A stretch of DNA of 64,000 nucleotides from an uncultured Polaribacter sp. (GCF_947501385.1 NZ_CANMVP010000006.1:1-64000), one strand, 5' to 3'. Counted from the first letter of the stretch, positions 9,031 to 17,193 are shown. The notes: generated by a model not told the origin, from the letters alone. Numbers and translations are program-made.

Positions 9031-9309
9031 ATGAAAATTGTTTGGTCAGTTAATGCTAATTTAGAAAACTTAGATAATATTGAATATCTTTTAGACAAAT
9101 GGAGTTTAAAAGTATGTTTAAATTATGAAGAAAAAATAATGCGAACCGAGAAATTACTTTTGGCTAATCCTAAACTTGGAATTTTTGATAAAGAATTATT
9201 AATTTATAAAATATTGGTAGTTCCTCAAATTTATATGCTTTATGATATCTCTGATGAAACTATTCAAGTGGTTAGTATTTGGAATAATTATCAAAAACCT
9301 TATTTATGA
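9031..9309 (+). CDS. RelE/ParE-superfamily toxin-like protein
   Basis: 92 residues with the ParE layout: WSVNANLENLDNIEYLLDKW helical hairpin, a central helix (NYEEKIMRTEKLLLANPKLG), then beta strands with YKILVVPQIYMLYDISDE and a C-terminal IQVVSIWNNYQKPYL. ParE toxins poison gyrase and RelE relatives cleave mRNA; which applies cannot be told. The usual conserved Arg before the third strand is Lys here. Its 3' end overlaps by 10 bases the 3' end of the opposite-strand gene at 9300-9617, the likely antitoxin. A TATGTTTG box lies 4 bases before the ATG. Confidence 0.75.
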   Translation: MKIVWSVNANLENLDNIEYLLDKWSLKVCLNYEEKIMRTEKLLLANPKLGIFDKELLIYKILVVPQIYMLYDISDETIQVVSIWNNYQKPYL

Positions 9310-9617
9310 GATAGTATCTTTTCTCTCATTTGAGTTTTCATTTCTTCTGATGTTAAAATATTTCCATTCTTAAAATCATTTCTTCCATTTTCAATACTTT
9401 TCAATAATTCATTCTTGTAAGATTCTTTTGGATATAATGCCTTTGTAAGTATATTAATTTCATCAATAGTAAAAGCATTTTCTCTTAATTTTCTATAATA
9501 TGTAGGTGCTTTTAAATTTAATAATTTTATAAAATAACTTGCTTTATAATCAGTTTTACTAATCAACTCTGGTATTTTATGAACATATTTTGTATATTCT
9601 TCTACTATCTGTATCAT
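9300..9617 (-). CDS. Probable antitoxin with HTH-like N-terminus, convergent with the ParE-like toxin
   Basis: 105 residues. Residues about 22-60 (KASYFIKLLNLKAPTYYRKL, then FTIDEINILTKAL) look like an Xre-type helix-turn-helix of the kind that binds its own operator. The C-terminus (LLKSIENGRNDFKNGNILTSEEM) matches the toxin-wrapping tail of ParD/Phd-like antitoxins (SIxxGxxDxxxGxxxTxEE). The pairing with the toxin is inferred from these motifs and from the overlapping convergent arrangement, which is not the usual co-directional antitoxin-toxin operon. Confidence 0.6.
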   Translation of the reverse strand: MIQIVEEYTKYVHKIPELISKTDYKASYFIKLLNLKAPTYYRKLRENAFTIDEINILTKALYPKESYKNELLKSIENGRNDFKNGNILTSEEMKTQMREKILSHK

Positions 9618-9735
9618 TTTATGATAAATTTTAGTTATTTATAATAACAAATATAGTGAATTTTGCGATAATATTGTTTAAATATTTTAATACTACGTTG
9701 TCTAGTATACGGCTCAATCGCTATATTTTAGATTA

Positions 9736-9776
9736 TTTAGCGTTAAGAAAATGTACAGTGTACATTTTTAGCTAAA
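9736..9776. promoter_or_regulatory. Perfect 21-bp palindrome nested in an outer inverted repeat
   Basis: AAAATGTACA G TGTACATTTT (9748-9768) is a perfect palindrome with a one-base centre; TTTAGC (9736-9741) and GCTAAA (9771-9776) form an outer arm. It lies 130 bases upstream of the antitoxin start and downstream of the RES gene. No long T-run follows immediately, so a regulator-binding site is as likely as a terminator. The rest of the 300-base gap 9618-9914 shows nothing recognisable. Confidence 0.5.
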
Positions 9777-9914
9777 TATTGTAATTTATAACGTATTGCT
9801 AACTCTCTAAAATATGTACGCTCATTCACCTATTGTTTTACCAAAGTTTTCTGAGGCCGTTTTGTCAACGCTACCATCTGGGTAGGACTCTTATTGTTTC
9901 TATTTTACATAATA

Positions 9915-11084
9915 TTATAAATCTTTAACCAAAGATGTTTTAATACTCGATTTAGAAAATTTTAATTTATCCAATGAATCCTCGTGATTGTAGAAAAGCA
10001 CTATATTCTTTGACTTTGAGTCTTTAGCAGAATGATATATCATCCCATCAACATTTAAATCTGGATTATATCTAATATATTCGGTTATTACTTGTGTTTG
10101 CAAATATTCAAGGATTGAATCTTTTTGAAGAACCGGAAGGCTTACTTCTTCAACAAATGAATGCATAAAGTAAATTATATCTATTGATTGATTATTACTC
10201 TCATCAAATACGGATGGCGTGTCGGGAAGCTTTGTTAAATCAACAAGCCTTATCGCTTCTGCATTTCTAAAAATTGCTGTAGAGTAATAAGGCATTGTTG
10301 TTCTCTTTTTACTCACGACTTCTTTAATTGTAACATTTTTATTTTTACTACAATAAAATAATGATATTCCTGCCGCATTCATTCTACCAGCTGTTTTATT
10401 TAGAAAATTTGGCAGCGAAGCTATTTTGGCAGCACCTGTAACTTCGTTTTCAGTAGTATGCTGTCTAGCCCTATACAAAATTGTATTTTCTTTAAGAGTG
10501 CTAATCATATTATGATGGAGAATAGTAGCTGCTACTTGATGTAAAATATCTGAAGGATCTGATAAATTCCACTTTCTAAATGTATTTGAAAAGTGAAAAG
10601 CGAATCTAGCCTTATGTTTCAATACTTCTTTAAAATGACTCCATAATTCATCTAAATAGTCTTGATGGGAACCAAATTCATTTTTTTCACAATATAATTG
10701 ATCTGTATAAAGTTGATTACTTACATCTTCTAGTAATTTTCCATCTTCAATTCTTAAATCAAAGGGATCATCCCACCATAGTTCTTCAAAGGGCTGTATA
10801 TTTCCATCAAATCCATATTTAGTATCTTTATTATAATATCTGCTATCTAAAGGATCCTCATAGATATAACTTAAACCAACTGCTATTAAAGTTAAAACTG
10901 CTTCTAATTCGATTACTACAAGTCTTTTATCGCAGTAAGAACAAATACCTCTAATTCCATTATTTCCAATATAATTATTTAAAAAATCATCATTAAAATG
11001 ATTTTTACAGACATATGTGCCTATATCAAAATAATATCCTTCCTCAACATCACCTGGATAATGGTATCTTTTTGTCCACGTCAT
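9915..11084 (-). CDS. RES-domain protein with HEPN/RES N-terminal domain
   Basis: 389 residues. The N-terminal ~130 residues contain a CSYCDK metal-binding-like pair and resemble the HEPN_RES_NTD1 domain (KRLVVIELEAVLTLIAVGLSYIYEDPLDS). The C-terminal RES domain starts near residue 203 with ILYRARQH, continues with AGRMNAAGISLFYCSKNKNV and a following conserved Glu (TIKEVV). RES toxins degrade NAD+ by phosphorolysis. Last of five same-strand genes and 53 bases downstream of the preceding one, so it may be an effector of the putative ABC system or an independent passenger. No antitoxin of the Xre/MbcA type is adjacent. Confidence 0.75.
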   Translation of the reverse strand: MTWTKRYHYPGDVEEGYYFDIGTYVCKNHFNDDFLNNYIGNNGIRGICSYCDKRLVVIELEAVLTLIAVGLSYIYEDPLDSRYYNKDTKYGFDGNIQPFEELWWDDPFDLRIEDGKLLEDVSNQLYTDQLYCEKNEFGSHQDYLDELWSHFKEVLKHKARFAFHFSNTFRKWNLSDPSDILHQVAATILHHNMISTLKENTILYRARQHTTENEVTGAAKIASLPNFLNKTAGRMNAAGISLFYCSKNKNVTIKEVVSKKRTTMPYYSTAIFRNAEAIRLVDLTKLPDTPSVFDESNNQSIDIIYFMHSFVEEVSLPVLQKDSILEYLQTQVITEYIRYNPDLNVDGMIYHSAKDSKSKNIVLFYNHEDSLDKLKFSKSSIKTSLVKDL

Positions 11085-11137
11085 AAATCTAAATTAAAGG
11101 AGCCCCTTCCCTCCTATTAGTTTTTGTTTTTCGCATA

Positions 11138-11515
11138 TTAATCATTAACGACCCTTAACACGAGATACTCTTCCCATAACATCTCGGCTAAATCATCTAT
11201 ATGATTTTCAACAAACTCTACACCTTGTTTAGTTAATTTACCAACGATTTTGAAAGGTCTCCAAGATTCTAGTTTAATTAATTTAGCAGGAACTAGATGT
11301 GAGTTATTGTATTGGATTTTATAATTATGTTGGTCTAGGTCTTTTGTTTCAAAATGATCTTTATGCATTGGAATATTTTCCTCATATTCAGAAGATGTTG
11401 TTAACATTCCTCCTAGAAAATGTCTTGTATCTTTTCCTGAATAAAAAATAATGTAATGTAGACCAGCATCTTTATGTCGATTTTTAGCTTCTAATATATC
11501 TCCTCTTTCTATCAT
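11138..11515 (-). CDS. Small protein, possibly PemK/MazF-like SH3 barrel
   Basis: 125 residues, not confidently recognised. The opening MIERGDILEAKN followed by HYIIFYSGKDTRHFLGGMLT and later IQYNNSHLVPAKLIKL has the strand pattern of PemK/MazF-type SH3-like barrels (a GDI opening, then an interior strand and a ligand-binding loop), but the catalytic residues of MazF are not evident. The C-terminal 30 residues are helical and acidic. It starts 2 bases after the ATPase stop and therefore probably belongs to the same transcript. Could be a toxin-like effector, an inhibitor or an adaptor. Confidence 0.45.
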   Translation of the reverse strand: MIERGDILEAKNRHKDAGLHYIIFYSGKDTRHFLGGMLTTSSEYEENIPMHKDHFETKDLDQHNYKIQYNNSHLVPAKLIKLESWRPFKIVGKLTKQGVEFVENHIDDLAEMLWEEYLVLRVVND

Positions 11516-11517
11516 AA

Positions 11518-13611
11518 TTATAATTCACTTTGAAATTTAAAAATCTTTGTTAGTTTACTTAAGTCAATTAAATGAAAATTCTCTATTCCTTTTGTTTCTT
11601 CTTTAAAATTTTCATCTCTTTCTCCAAATGATGCAAACACAATAGATTGACCATTACTATAGCTTGATAATTCCGCTAAAAAATTATTCATATCTCTATT
11701 AGCCATATCGTGTTGAGAAGGCTCGTCGAACACCAATAATTTTGGATGATTCGAATTGAATTTCACAGAAGTTTTATATAAAGCAGATGTATATGCCCAT
11801 ATAGCCCTAACAAAATCACTTGCTGAAGAATTATGCTTTAGCTTTCCTTCGATTTTTTTTTCCTCTTTTTTGTCATCAAAATTTTTAACTAAATTCAAAC
11901 CTTGGACAGTTGGAAAATATCCATCGTATGGAATAGAAATTTCATTTACTTCATAACTTCTGTAATTAAATTTTGTCAATAATTGCTTGAATTCTGTATT
12001 AAGATATTTCATTTTTTGAAAATCCAAAGGAGAATAAAAACTACTTGGTAAATCCTTAATTTCTCCTAATATTTTAGCATACTGCTTGGAGAGGGATCTA
12101 AAATCCTTTATTATAGAATCTGTTTTAATTCTTAGTTTGGTATAATGTCTTAATTGATTTTCTAATCTAATTCTTCTTTCTATTTCAAATTGTGACGGAA
12201 TTCTATCATCTGAAACTAACTCTCTATTAATAGATTTTAAAATAGAACGATTCTTTTTGACATAATCTTCTAGTCGTTCTAATTTTGTTTTCAAATTTAT
12301 CAAACTATCTTCTTGTCCAGAAATGAATGTTGTATACATTTCTTTTTGAGCTTTGAGATGTTCTATATTCTCATCCAATCTCATATAATCTTGGTCGATT
12401 TCCTGTGGTAATAAAGTGTCTTTTATACTTTGGCTACAAGTAGGACAATTATCGGTAGGCAAGGTCAAATTCTCTTGACTTGCAAAATCGTTCACTTTTT
12501 TTAAAGCAGTATAATTATCTAAATCTTTTATGGTATTTGAATAATCTCTTTTATATTCCTTTAACTCTCTTGATAATAAAACGATATCATTATTAGCATT
12601 TTGTTTTTCAACATTTGCAAATGATATTTTTTCACTTATTTTCTTAGAACGAAGAGTTAATTTTTCTGTATTCTCACCTGTAGTTGGCACACTTTTTTTG
12701 TTGGATTCATCTAACTCATTTTTTACTATGCCTAAATATTCATCTATATTTTTATACTCACCATCTTCGACTAACCTTCTAATATAAATACTATCTTCTG
12801 GTTTAATGATAAATGCATCGGAATCAACACCTTGTATTTGAAAAGATTCACTGCTTATTAAATCTTTAAAATCAATAAATTTTTGTTCCCATTGATGCTC
12901 TATAATCTTCTTATTAAAATTTAGTTTAGTTTTCTTTTTTTGGTTTTCTAAAACATCTAAATTCAAAATATATTCAATAACTTTTGATTTTGGGTCTCTT
13001 ATTTTGTAGTACGGAATAGTTGATAAAAAGTCTGACCAACCATTTTTTTGTTCAATAGTAAATGATGGAAAAAGTGTTTGTAAATAAAGCTTTCTTTCTG
13101 ACCCATCGGTATAATTGACTTTAGGTAATGATATATCTAAAAACTTCTCTAAATATGCGTGAAAACCAAACTCCTGATTTTGAGCTGCGTTCTTATCGTG
13201 TAAATACATTTCCAAATAATCAATATCGGACTTTATGATATTAGTTATAAGACTACCTTTATAGACCTTAACATATCTTGAATCAAATTTTTCATTTACA
13301 ATATATCTTTGTATCGTAATAATTTCACCTTTTGTGTTTTCTATTTCAAGAAGCACATTTGATTCTATAATTGGGATAGTCTCATCATCTACAATAATTT
13401 TTTCTTTAAGGACGTATTGTAAAGCTGCTGTATTTTTACCTCCAATTAGCTCTTCCATACCTAATCCATAAAGTAAGCTTTGAAAAACAGTACTCTTTCC
13501 TGAAGAATTATTTCCTCTAATAATATTTAATCCTTTTTCAAAAGTAAATTCGTTTCCAAAAAGACCTTTTTTATTTATAATATTTATTCTTAATCCATTA
13601 ATTTTGATCAT
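11518..13611 (-). CDS. SMC/Rad50-like ABC ATPase with zinc hook (ABC-3C type)
   Basis: 697 residues. Walker A GNNSSGKST at 33-41; a long coiled-coil middle interrupted near residue 387 by CPTCSQS, the CxxC of a Rad50-style zinc hook that dimerises two molecules; a C-terminal head half with SASDFVRAIWAYTSAL as signature-like region and Walker B KLLVFDEPSQHD near 620-631. Such free-standing ATPases work on DNA ends or act as sensors in conflict systems. Its start overlaps the stop of the small upstream gene by 4 bases, and the order nuclease, small helical/wHTH protein, ATPase is that of ABC-three-component systems. Rad50/SbcC proper is less likely because no Mre11/SbcD partner is near. Confidence 0.75.
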   Translation of the reverse strand: MIKINGLRINIINKKGLFGNEFTFEKGLNIIRGNNSSGKSTVFQSLLYGLGMEELIGGKNTAALQYVLKEKIIVDDETIPIIESNVLLEIENTKGEIITIQRYIVNEKFDSRYVKVYKGSLITNIIKSDIDYLEMYLHDKNAAQNQEFGFHAYLEKFLDISLPKVNYTDGSERKLYLQTLFPSFTIEQKNGWSDFLSTIPYYKIRDPKSKVIEYILNLDVLENQKKKTKLNFNKKIIEHQWEQKFIDFKDLISSESFQIQGVDSDAFIIKPEDSIYIRRLVEDGEYKNIDEYLGIVKNELDESNKKSVPTTGENTEKLTLRSKKISEKISFANVEKQNANNDIVLLSRELKEYKRDYSNTIKDLDNYTALKKVNDFASQENLTLPTDNCPTCSQSIKDTLLPQEIDQDYMRLDENIEHLKAQKEMYTTFISGQEDSLINLKTKLERLEDYVKKNRSILKSINRELVSDDRIPSQFEIERRIRLENQLRHYTKLRIKTDSIIKDFRSLSKQYAKILGEIKDLPSSFYSPLDFQKMKYLNTEFKQLLTKFNYRSYEVNEISIPYDGYFPTVQGLNLVKNFDDKKEEKKIEGKLKHNSSASDFVRAIWAYTSALYKTSVKFNSNHPKLLVFDEPSQHDMANRDMNNFLAELSSYSNGQSIVFASFGERDENFKEETKGIENFHLIDLSKLTKIFKFQSEL

Positions 13612-14057
13612 TTCCAGTCTTTTGCTAATTTGTCAATCTTTGAGTCTGATACTATTTTACCATATCTATTTAAAACCTTTTTTTCATTCGAATATGCTTC
13701 CTCAATAGAGTCAATTTTTGTTAAGTATTGGTTTCCTTTTAAAGTAAGGGTATATTTTCCCTTTTCCTCTTTTAATAATTTTTCACCTATCGCAAATGCA
13801 ATAGCTCTATTAACGTGTGGAGACAAGGTCCAAATACTCATTTCAGATTCAAAATCACTAGCTATCCATTTTAATAATTTTTCTTTGTTTTTATAACCTT
13901 GAAAAACCCAAGAAAAAAGATGTAATTTCAGTAATGAGCATCCTGCTGTTGAAGCTCCATCTCTAATGATTAACAACAATTGACCTATCTTCCATATTGG
14001 ACGATAATCAACTGTTTGAGCTATAGGCCTTCTTTTAAAAAAGACTTCTTCTTTCAT
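13608..14057 (-). CDS. Small winged-helix-like protein, candidate ABC-3C middle component
   Basis: 149 residues, all-helical N-terminal half (YRPIWKIGQLLLIIRDGAST, AGCSLLKLHLFSWVF) followed by a likely winged-helix end (SPHVNRAIAFAIGEKLLKEE, then the beta wing KGKYTLTLKGNQYL). This architecture and its position, one base after the nuclease gene and overlapping the ATPase start by 4 bases, match the middle component of ABC-three-component systems, which is thought to couple the ATPase with the effector. Assignment is by pattern and context only. Confidence 0.55.
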   Translation of the reverse strand: MKEEVFFKRRPIAQTVDYRPIWKIGQLLLIIRDGASTAGCSLLKLHLFSWVFQGYKNKEKLLKWIASDFESEMSIWTLSPHVNRAIAFAIGEKLLKEEKGKYTLTLKGNQYLTKIDSIEEAYSNEKKVLNRYGKIVSDSKIDKLAKDWK

Positions 14058-14058
14058 T

Positions 14059-14979
14059 TTATATAAAATTTAAGGAGCATTCTAATAACCAACGCGAAAC
14101 AACTTGATTCGCTAGAGCACGAAGCATAATTGCATCAAAGCCATCTAGTTGAGAAACTAGTTTTTGTTCAACCATATTTGTTTGTTCTTTTATAAAGAGT
14201 TTTTTATCTGCTATACTACCAAGTGAGTCAAATGTTACCTCGTCTTCTAATTGAGAAATAATTCTTTTAAAGCGTTCATAATCTCTTGGATGATTGACTC
14301 TAAGAAAGTCTAAAGTTTTCTTTCCTTTCAGATATCTGTCTATTGACATATCCGTAGCAGCTAAAACACTTTTCTCTAATTCTGTTAAATCAGGAAAGTC
14401 GTTATTATAAACTTTTGTATATTTTCGTTTAGCGTTTTCTATATATGTGTTTTCAGTAGTAATCAGCTCTTTTTTCTCTTTGACATTTACAGAAGGGTCA
14501 AAACGAATACCATCATCAGTAAATTTAAAATATTGGACATAATCTTCTACCTCGTGTATGATTATTTTAAAATCATCATCAATAACCTCTAGATTTTTCT
14601 TTAGAGTTTCCTTTTCTTTTTTTCTACAATGAGAGAAAATATTCTTATCAGCATTTTTAGGAGTAACTAGATACCATTCCTTTATTTTTGTATCACCCAA
14701 TACTTTTTTTAGTTCGGAACAATTCTTATCTAATTTTAAAATGTCTTTTGTTATCTTGCCTCTTAAAGCTTCATACAAATCTTGTCCTTTGATATCATTT
14801 TCAGGACAATAACATTGAAACGCTTTTCCAGAATTAAGGGTAAACCCTTCAATTCCTAAATCACCATTTGCATCAGGCATTTTTTGATAATTCTCGGCTT
14901 TATAAGCAGCTTTAAAAGCTAGTTGACAAGTTTCTTCCCAAGAATCTGGATTAAACTCACCATAATTTGTTTTAAACAT
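14059..14979 (-). CDS. Restriction-endonuclease-like effector of the putative ABC-3C system
   Basis: 306 residues. Residues 36-57 (DANGDLGIEGF, eight residues, FQCYCPE) resemble the core of Mrr-type PD-(D/E)xK nucleases, in which GDxGIDG carries the metal-binding Asp and the next strand a QxK; here the strand reads QCY, so the catalytic Lys is not in its standard place and activity is uncertain. The middle is beta/alpha (EWYLVTPKN), and the C-terminal 120 residues are helical with DFPDLTELEKSVLAATDM, probably the domain that docks on the partners. First gene of the cluster; 550 bases of repeat-bearing DNA lie upstream. Confidence 0.6.
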   Translation of the reverse strand: MFKTNYGEFNPDSWEETCQLAFKAAYKAENYQKMPDANGDLGIEGFTLNSGKAFQCYCPENDIKGQDLYEALRGKITKDILKLDKNCSELKKVLGDTKIKEWYLVTPKNADKNIFSHCRKKEKETLKKNLEVIDDDFKIIIHEVEDYVQYFKFTDDGIRFDPSVNVKEKKELITTENTYIENAKRKYTKVYNNDFPDLTELEKSVLAATDMSIDRYLKGKKTLDFLRVNHPRDYERFKRIISQLEDEVTFDSLGSIADKKLFIKEQTNMVEQKLVSQLDGFDAIMLRALANQVVSRWLLECSLNFI

Positions 14980-15159
14980 ATAGTTTTAATAATATTTTTC
15001 AATTTAAAGTTATTCGAGAAACACAATCAATTAACAATTTACTCCAATAAATAAAGATTATTCATTAGTGTATTAATTGTGCAATGTAGGGAGACTATAA
15101 ATATACAGAATTTTAATAAGTAACTTTCTACGGAATTCCGTAAATAATTGAAAATTAGA

Positions 15160-15450
15160 GAAAATATTCCCATTCCATACACATTCCCACTTCGCTCCTA
15201 TCGTCGCTTCGGGCAAAGAGTATTCCATTACATTTTTAAAGAAATTTTTGGGAAAGAAAAAAATTAAGGAAAATTTGAGGTAATAACTTCGCTTTTACCC
15301 AAGCAAAGTAATACTGAAACGAGTTCAGCACAGGCGCCACACAGCACATTATAGTACATTTTTAATTAGGGATTATCCAGTGGATGATTCATAATTAAAA
15401 GCTATTTAGAACAAACTTCATATACGTGTTTGTTTTGAATTTCTAGAATA
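15160..15450. repeat. Dispersed repeat family A, copy 1 (with 41-bp imperfect palindrome)
   Basis: The gap 14980-15532 is mainly this element. Landmarks: TTCCCATTCCATACACATT (from 15167), a TTCGCTCCTATCGTCGC segment, GTATTCCATTACAT, AACGAGTTCAGCACAGGCG (15318-15336) and the palindrome TTTTAATTAGGGATTATCCA / G / TGGATGATTCATAATTAAAA (15360-15400), then GCTATTTAGAACAA. The same landmarks recur at 17215-17440, 17770-17850, 18913-18985 and 23815-24010. No coding potential seen. Confidence 0.8.
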
Positions 15451-15532
15451 TTATAGAAAGAGAAGTGCTATTAATGGAAAAAACGTATTAACTTATTAGA
15501 TAATTTAATAACACCTTCAAACAATTTCAATC

Positions 15533-17011
15533 TTATTTAACAATTTTTAGAATTGCTTTATCATGCTCTTTAAAAGCATTGCATGCCTCTAATTGTAATT
15601 CTGCTTCGTTCATATCATTTGCTTTTATAGTAGAACTGAATTCTTGAGCTCTTTGTAACATCTTTACGTATACAACGGGATCTTTCTGTCTTGTTAAACG
15701 CCTTAATGCACCTAAATAATCATCACGATATACAGTTGGGATAATTATTTTGGTTTGCTTTTCTTTTACAAGTTCCGCATTCATCATTACTCTTGCTATT
15801 CTTCCATTCCCATCTAGAAATGGATGAATCTCACTAATCATAAACATTATATATGCAGCTTTCGCAAATGGGTTATTTAATGCCCTATAATAATCAAATC
15901 CCTTGATAAGAGTGCCTCTTACCAAATTAAAATCAACAAAATGCGTATCGCCTGCCCTATTATTTTTATCTTTAAATTGACCTGGTTTCTTTGATTTTCT
16001 AGCTTCTAAAAGAATGTGATGTCTATATTGAAGTATATTTAAAAGTTCATCATGTGTTGCAGGAGTTTTATTCATCTCTTTTAAATTACTAACGATTCTA
16101 TATGTCCCTAAAACATCATGGGAATCTTCATCTCTATTAGCAATTGGAGTTTCTGTTTTAATAATACTTTTCGCTTCTTCTAATTCGAAAATTGTTCCTT
16201 CAATATAATTTGAAAAATAAGCTTCAAAAAATGCAAAATTTTTGAATGCTGTTTTGGCTGTATTTATTTCCGGAAAATTCCCAAATTCATTTTGTTTAAG
16301 ATGCTGGAACAATGTTTCAAACAATGATATTCTAGCTGGGTCATAAGGATTTCCAAAAGCCCTTGCCATAGCTATTGGTGAACTTAATATTTTTGAGGGT
16401 TTTGTGGTTAATAAAGCACTAATTAATCTATTTAATTTAGCGAATTCGCTTTGCATTCCCAGTTTTTCGGCAATTACTCTTGCATTATCTCTAACTTTAT
16501 TTATTCCATCCTCACCATTTACGCGTACTATTTGCTCTAATTTAGCTTCAATTTCAGGCAATGTTAGTATTTTGGATTCATGTCCTGGTTGCCTAGAAAC
16601 TTGTAAATTTTCAAGAAATGCTCTTTCTTGTTGTGATACAAATAGTTCTCCAGAGAAAAGATTATCACCTTCAATTGGACCATTTCCTTTCATAAAACGG
16701 ATTGTAATTCCAGGTAGTTTAATTTTTTTTGTATAAGTATATGTAACGAAAATATGACCTTCACTTGTTGGTTTGAATTCTAAAGCTGATCTATGGCTTA
16801 ATACGGAATTCGGATATAAGTTACCAAGTATTGTAAAAATGTTTCTAGTAATTATTACTTCTGGCTCATCAATTAAGTTTGATGTGTATATTCTTGGAGC
16901 AATTTTTCTGATTTCTCCAGCTTTTTCTAATTTAGATATTTGTTTACTTAAATTTTTGTCACTTGAAGAAAAAATGACTTCTTGAAGATGAATAGGTAGA
17001 ATATTTTCCAT
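15533..17011 (-). CDS. Fic-domain AMP-transferase fused to an AbiEi-like winged-helix domain
   Basis: 492 residues. The N-terminal ~200 residues look like an AbiEi-type antitoxin: a winged helix (residues 1-45), then LYPNSVLSHRSALEFKP and a lipid-free beta domain. The C-terminal part is a Fic domain with the catalytic signature HPFLDGNGR (about 394-402), which transfers AMP or another group to a target hydroxyl. An inhibitory motif SNYIEG (S/TxxxEG/N, near 266-271) lies N-terminal to the Fic core, so activity is likely self-restrained. Single-gene unit flanked by family-A repeats and preceded by an unusual repeat array, which suggests autoregulation by the N-terminal DNA-binding domain. Confidence 0.85.
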   Translation of the reverse strand: MENILPIHLQEVIFSSSDKNLSKQISKLEKAGEIRKIAPRIYTSNLIDEPEVIITRNIFTILGNLYPNSVLSHRSALEFKPTSEGHIFVTYTYTKKIKLPGITIRFMKGNGPIEGDNLFSGELFVSQQERAFLENLQVSRQPGHESKILTLPEIEAKLEQIVRVNGEDGINKVRDNARVIAEKLGMQSEFAKLNRLISALLTTKPSKILSSPIAMARAFGNPYDPARISLFETLFQHLKQNEFGNFPEINTAKTAFKNFAFFEAYFSNYIEGTIFELEEAKSIIKTETPIANRDEDSHDVLGTYRIVSNLKEMNKTPATHDELLNILQYRHHILLEARKSKKPGQFKDKNNRAGDTHFVDFNLVRGTLIKGFDYYRALNNPFAKAAYIMFMISEIHPFLDGNGRIARVMMNAELVKEKQTKIIIPTVYRDDYLGALRRLTRQKDPVVYVKMLQRAQEFSSTIKANDMNEAELQLEACNAFKEHDKAILKIVK

Positions 17012-17193
17012 TTAAACTGCTTTATTATTCAAATATATGTATAATTTTCCATTATAAATGATTATATAGAGAATGTTTTCCATTATAACAATAATATTTA
17101 AAAATGAATATTTTCCATTATAATCATTATAGAGCGAGTATACACAATTATTTTCCATTATAGATAAAATTAAAGAGAATATTTTCCATTATA
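17004..17193 (-). promoter_or_regulatory. Array of five 12-bp direct repeats upstream of the Fic gene
   Basis: TTTTCCATTATA occurs exactly at 17045-17056, 17076-17087, 17111-17122, 17151-17162 and 17182-17193 (start-to-start 31, 35, 40 and 31). On the transcribed strand it reads TATAATGGAAAA. A sixth, partial copy (TTTTCCAT, 17004-17011) is the start codon and next bases of the Fic gene. The spacing is roughly three to four helical turns. A binding array for the AbiEi-like domain of the gene itself is the simplest reading. Confidence 0.7.

Noticed and set aside
11518..13611. ATPase as a housekeeping SbcC/Rad50
   Set aside because: It is short for SbcC, has no SbcD/Mre11 neighbour, and is coupled to small conflict-type genes.
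17045..17193. Regular repeats at 31-40 base spacing that look like a small CRISPR array
   Set aside because: The conserved unit is only 12 bases, the spacers are AT-rich and partly alike, and there are no cas genes. A regulatory array fits better.
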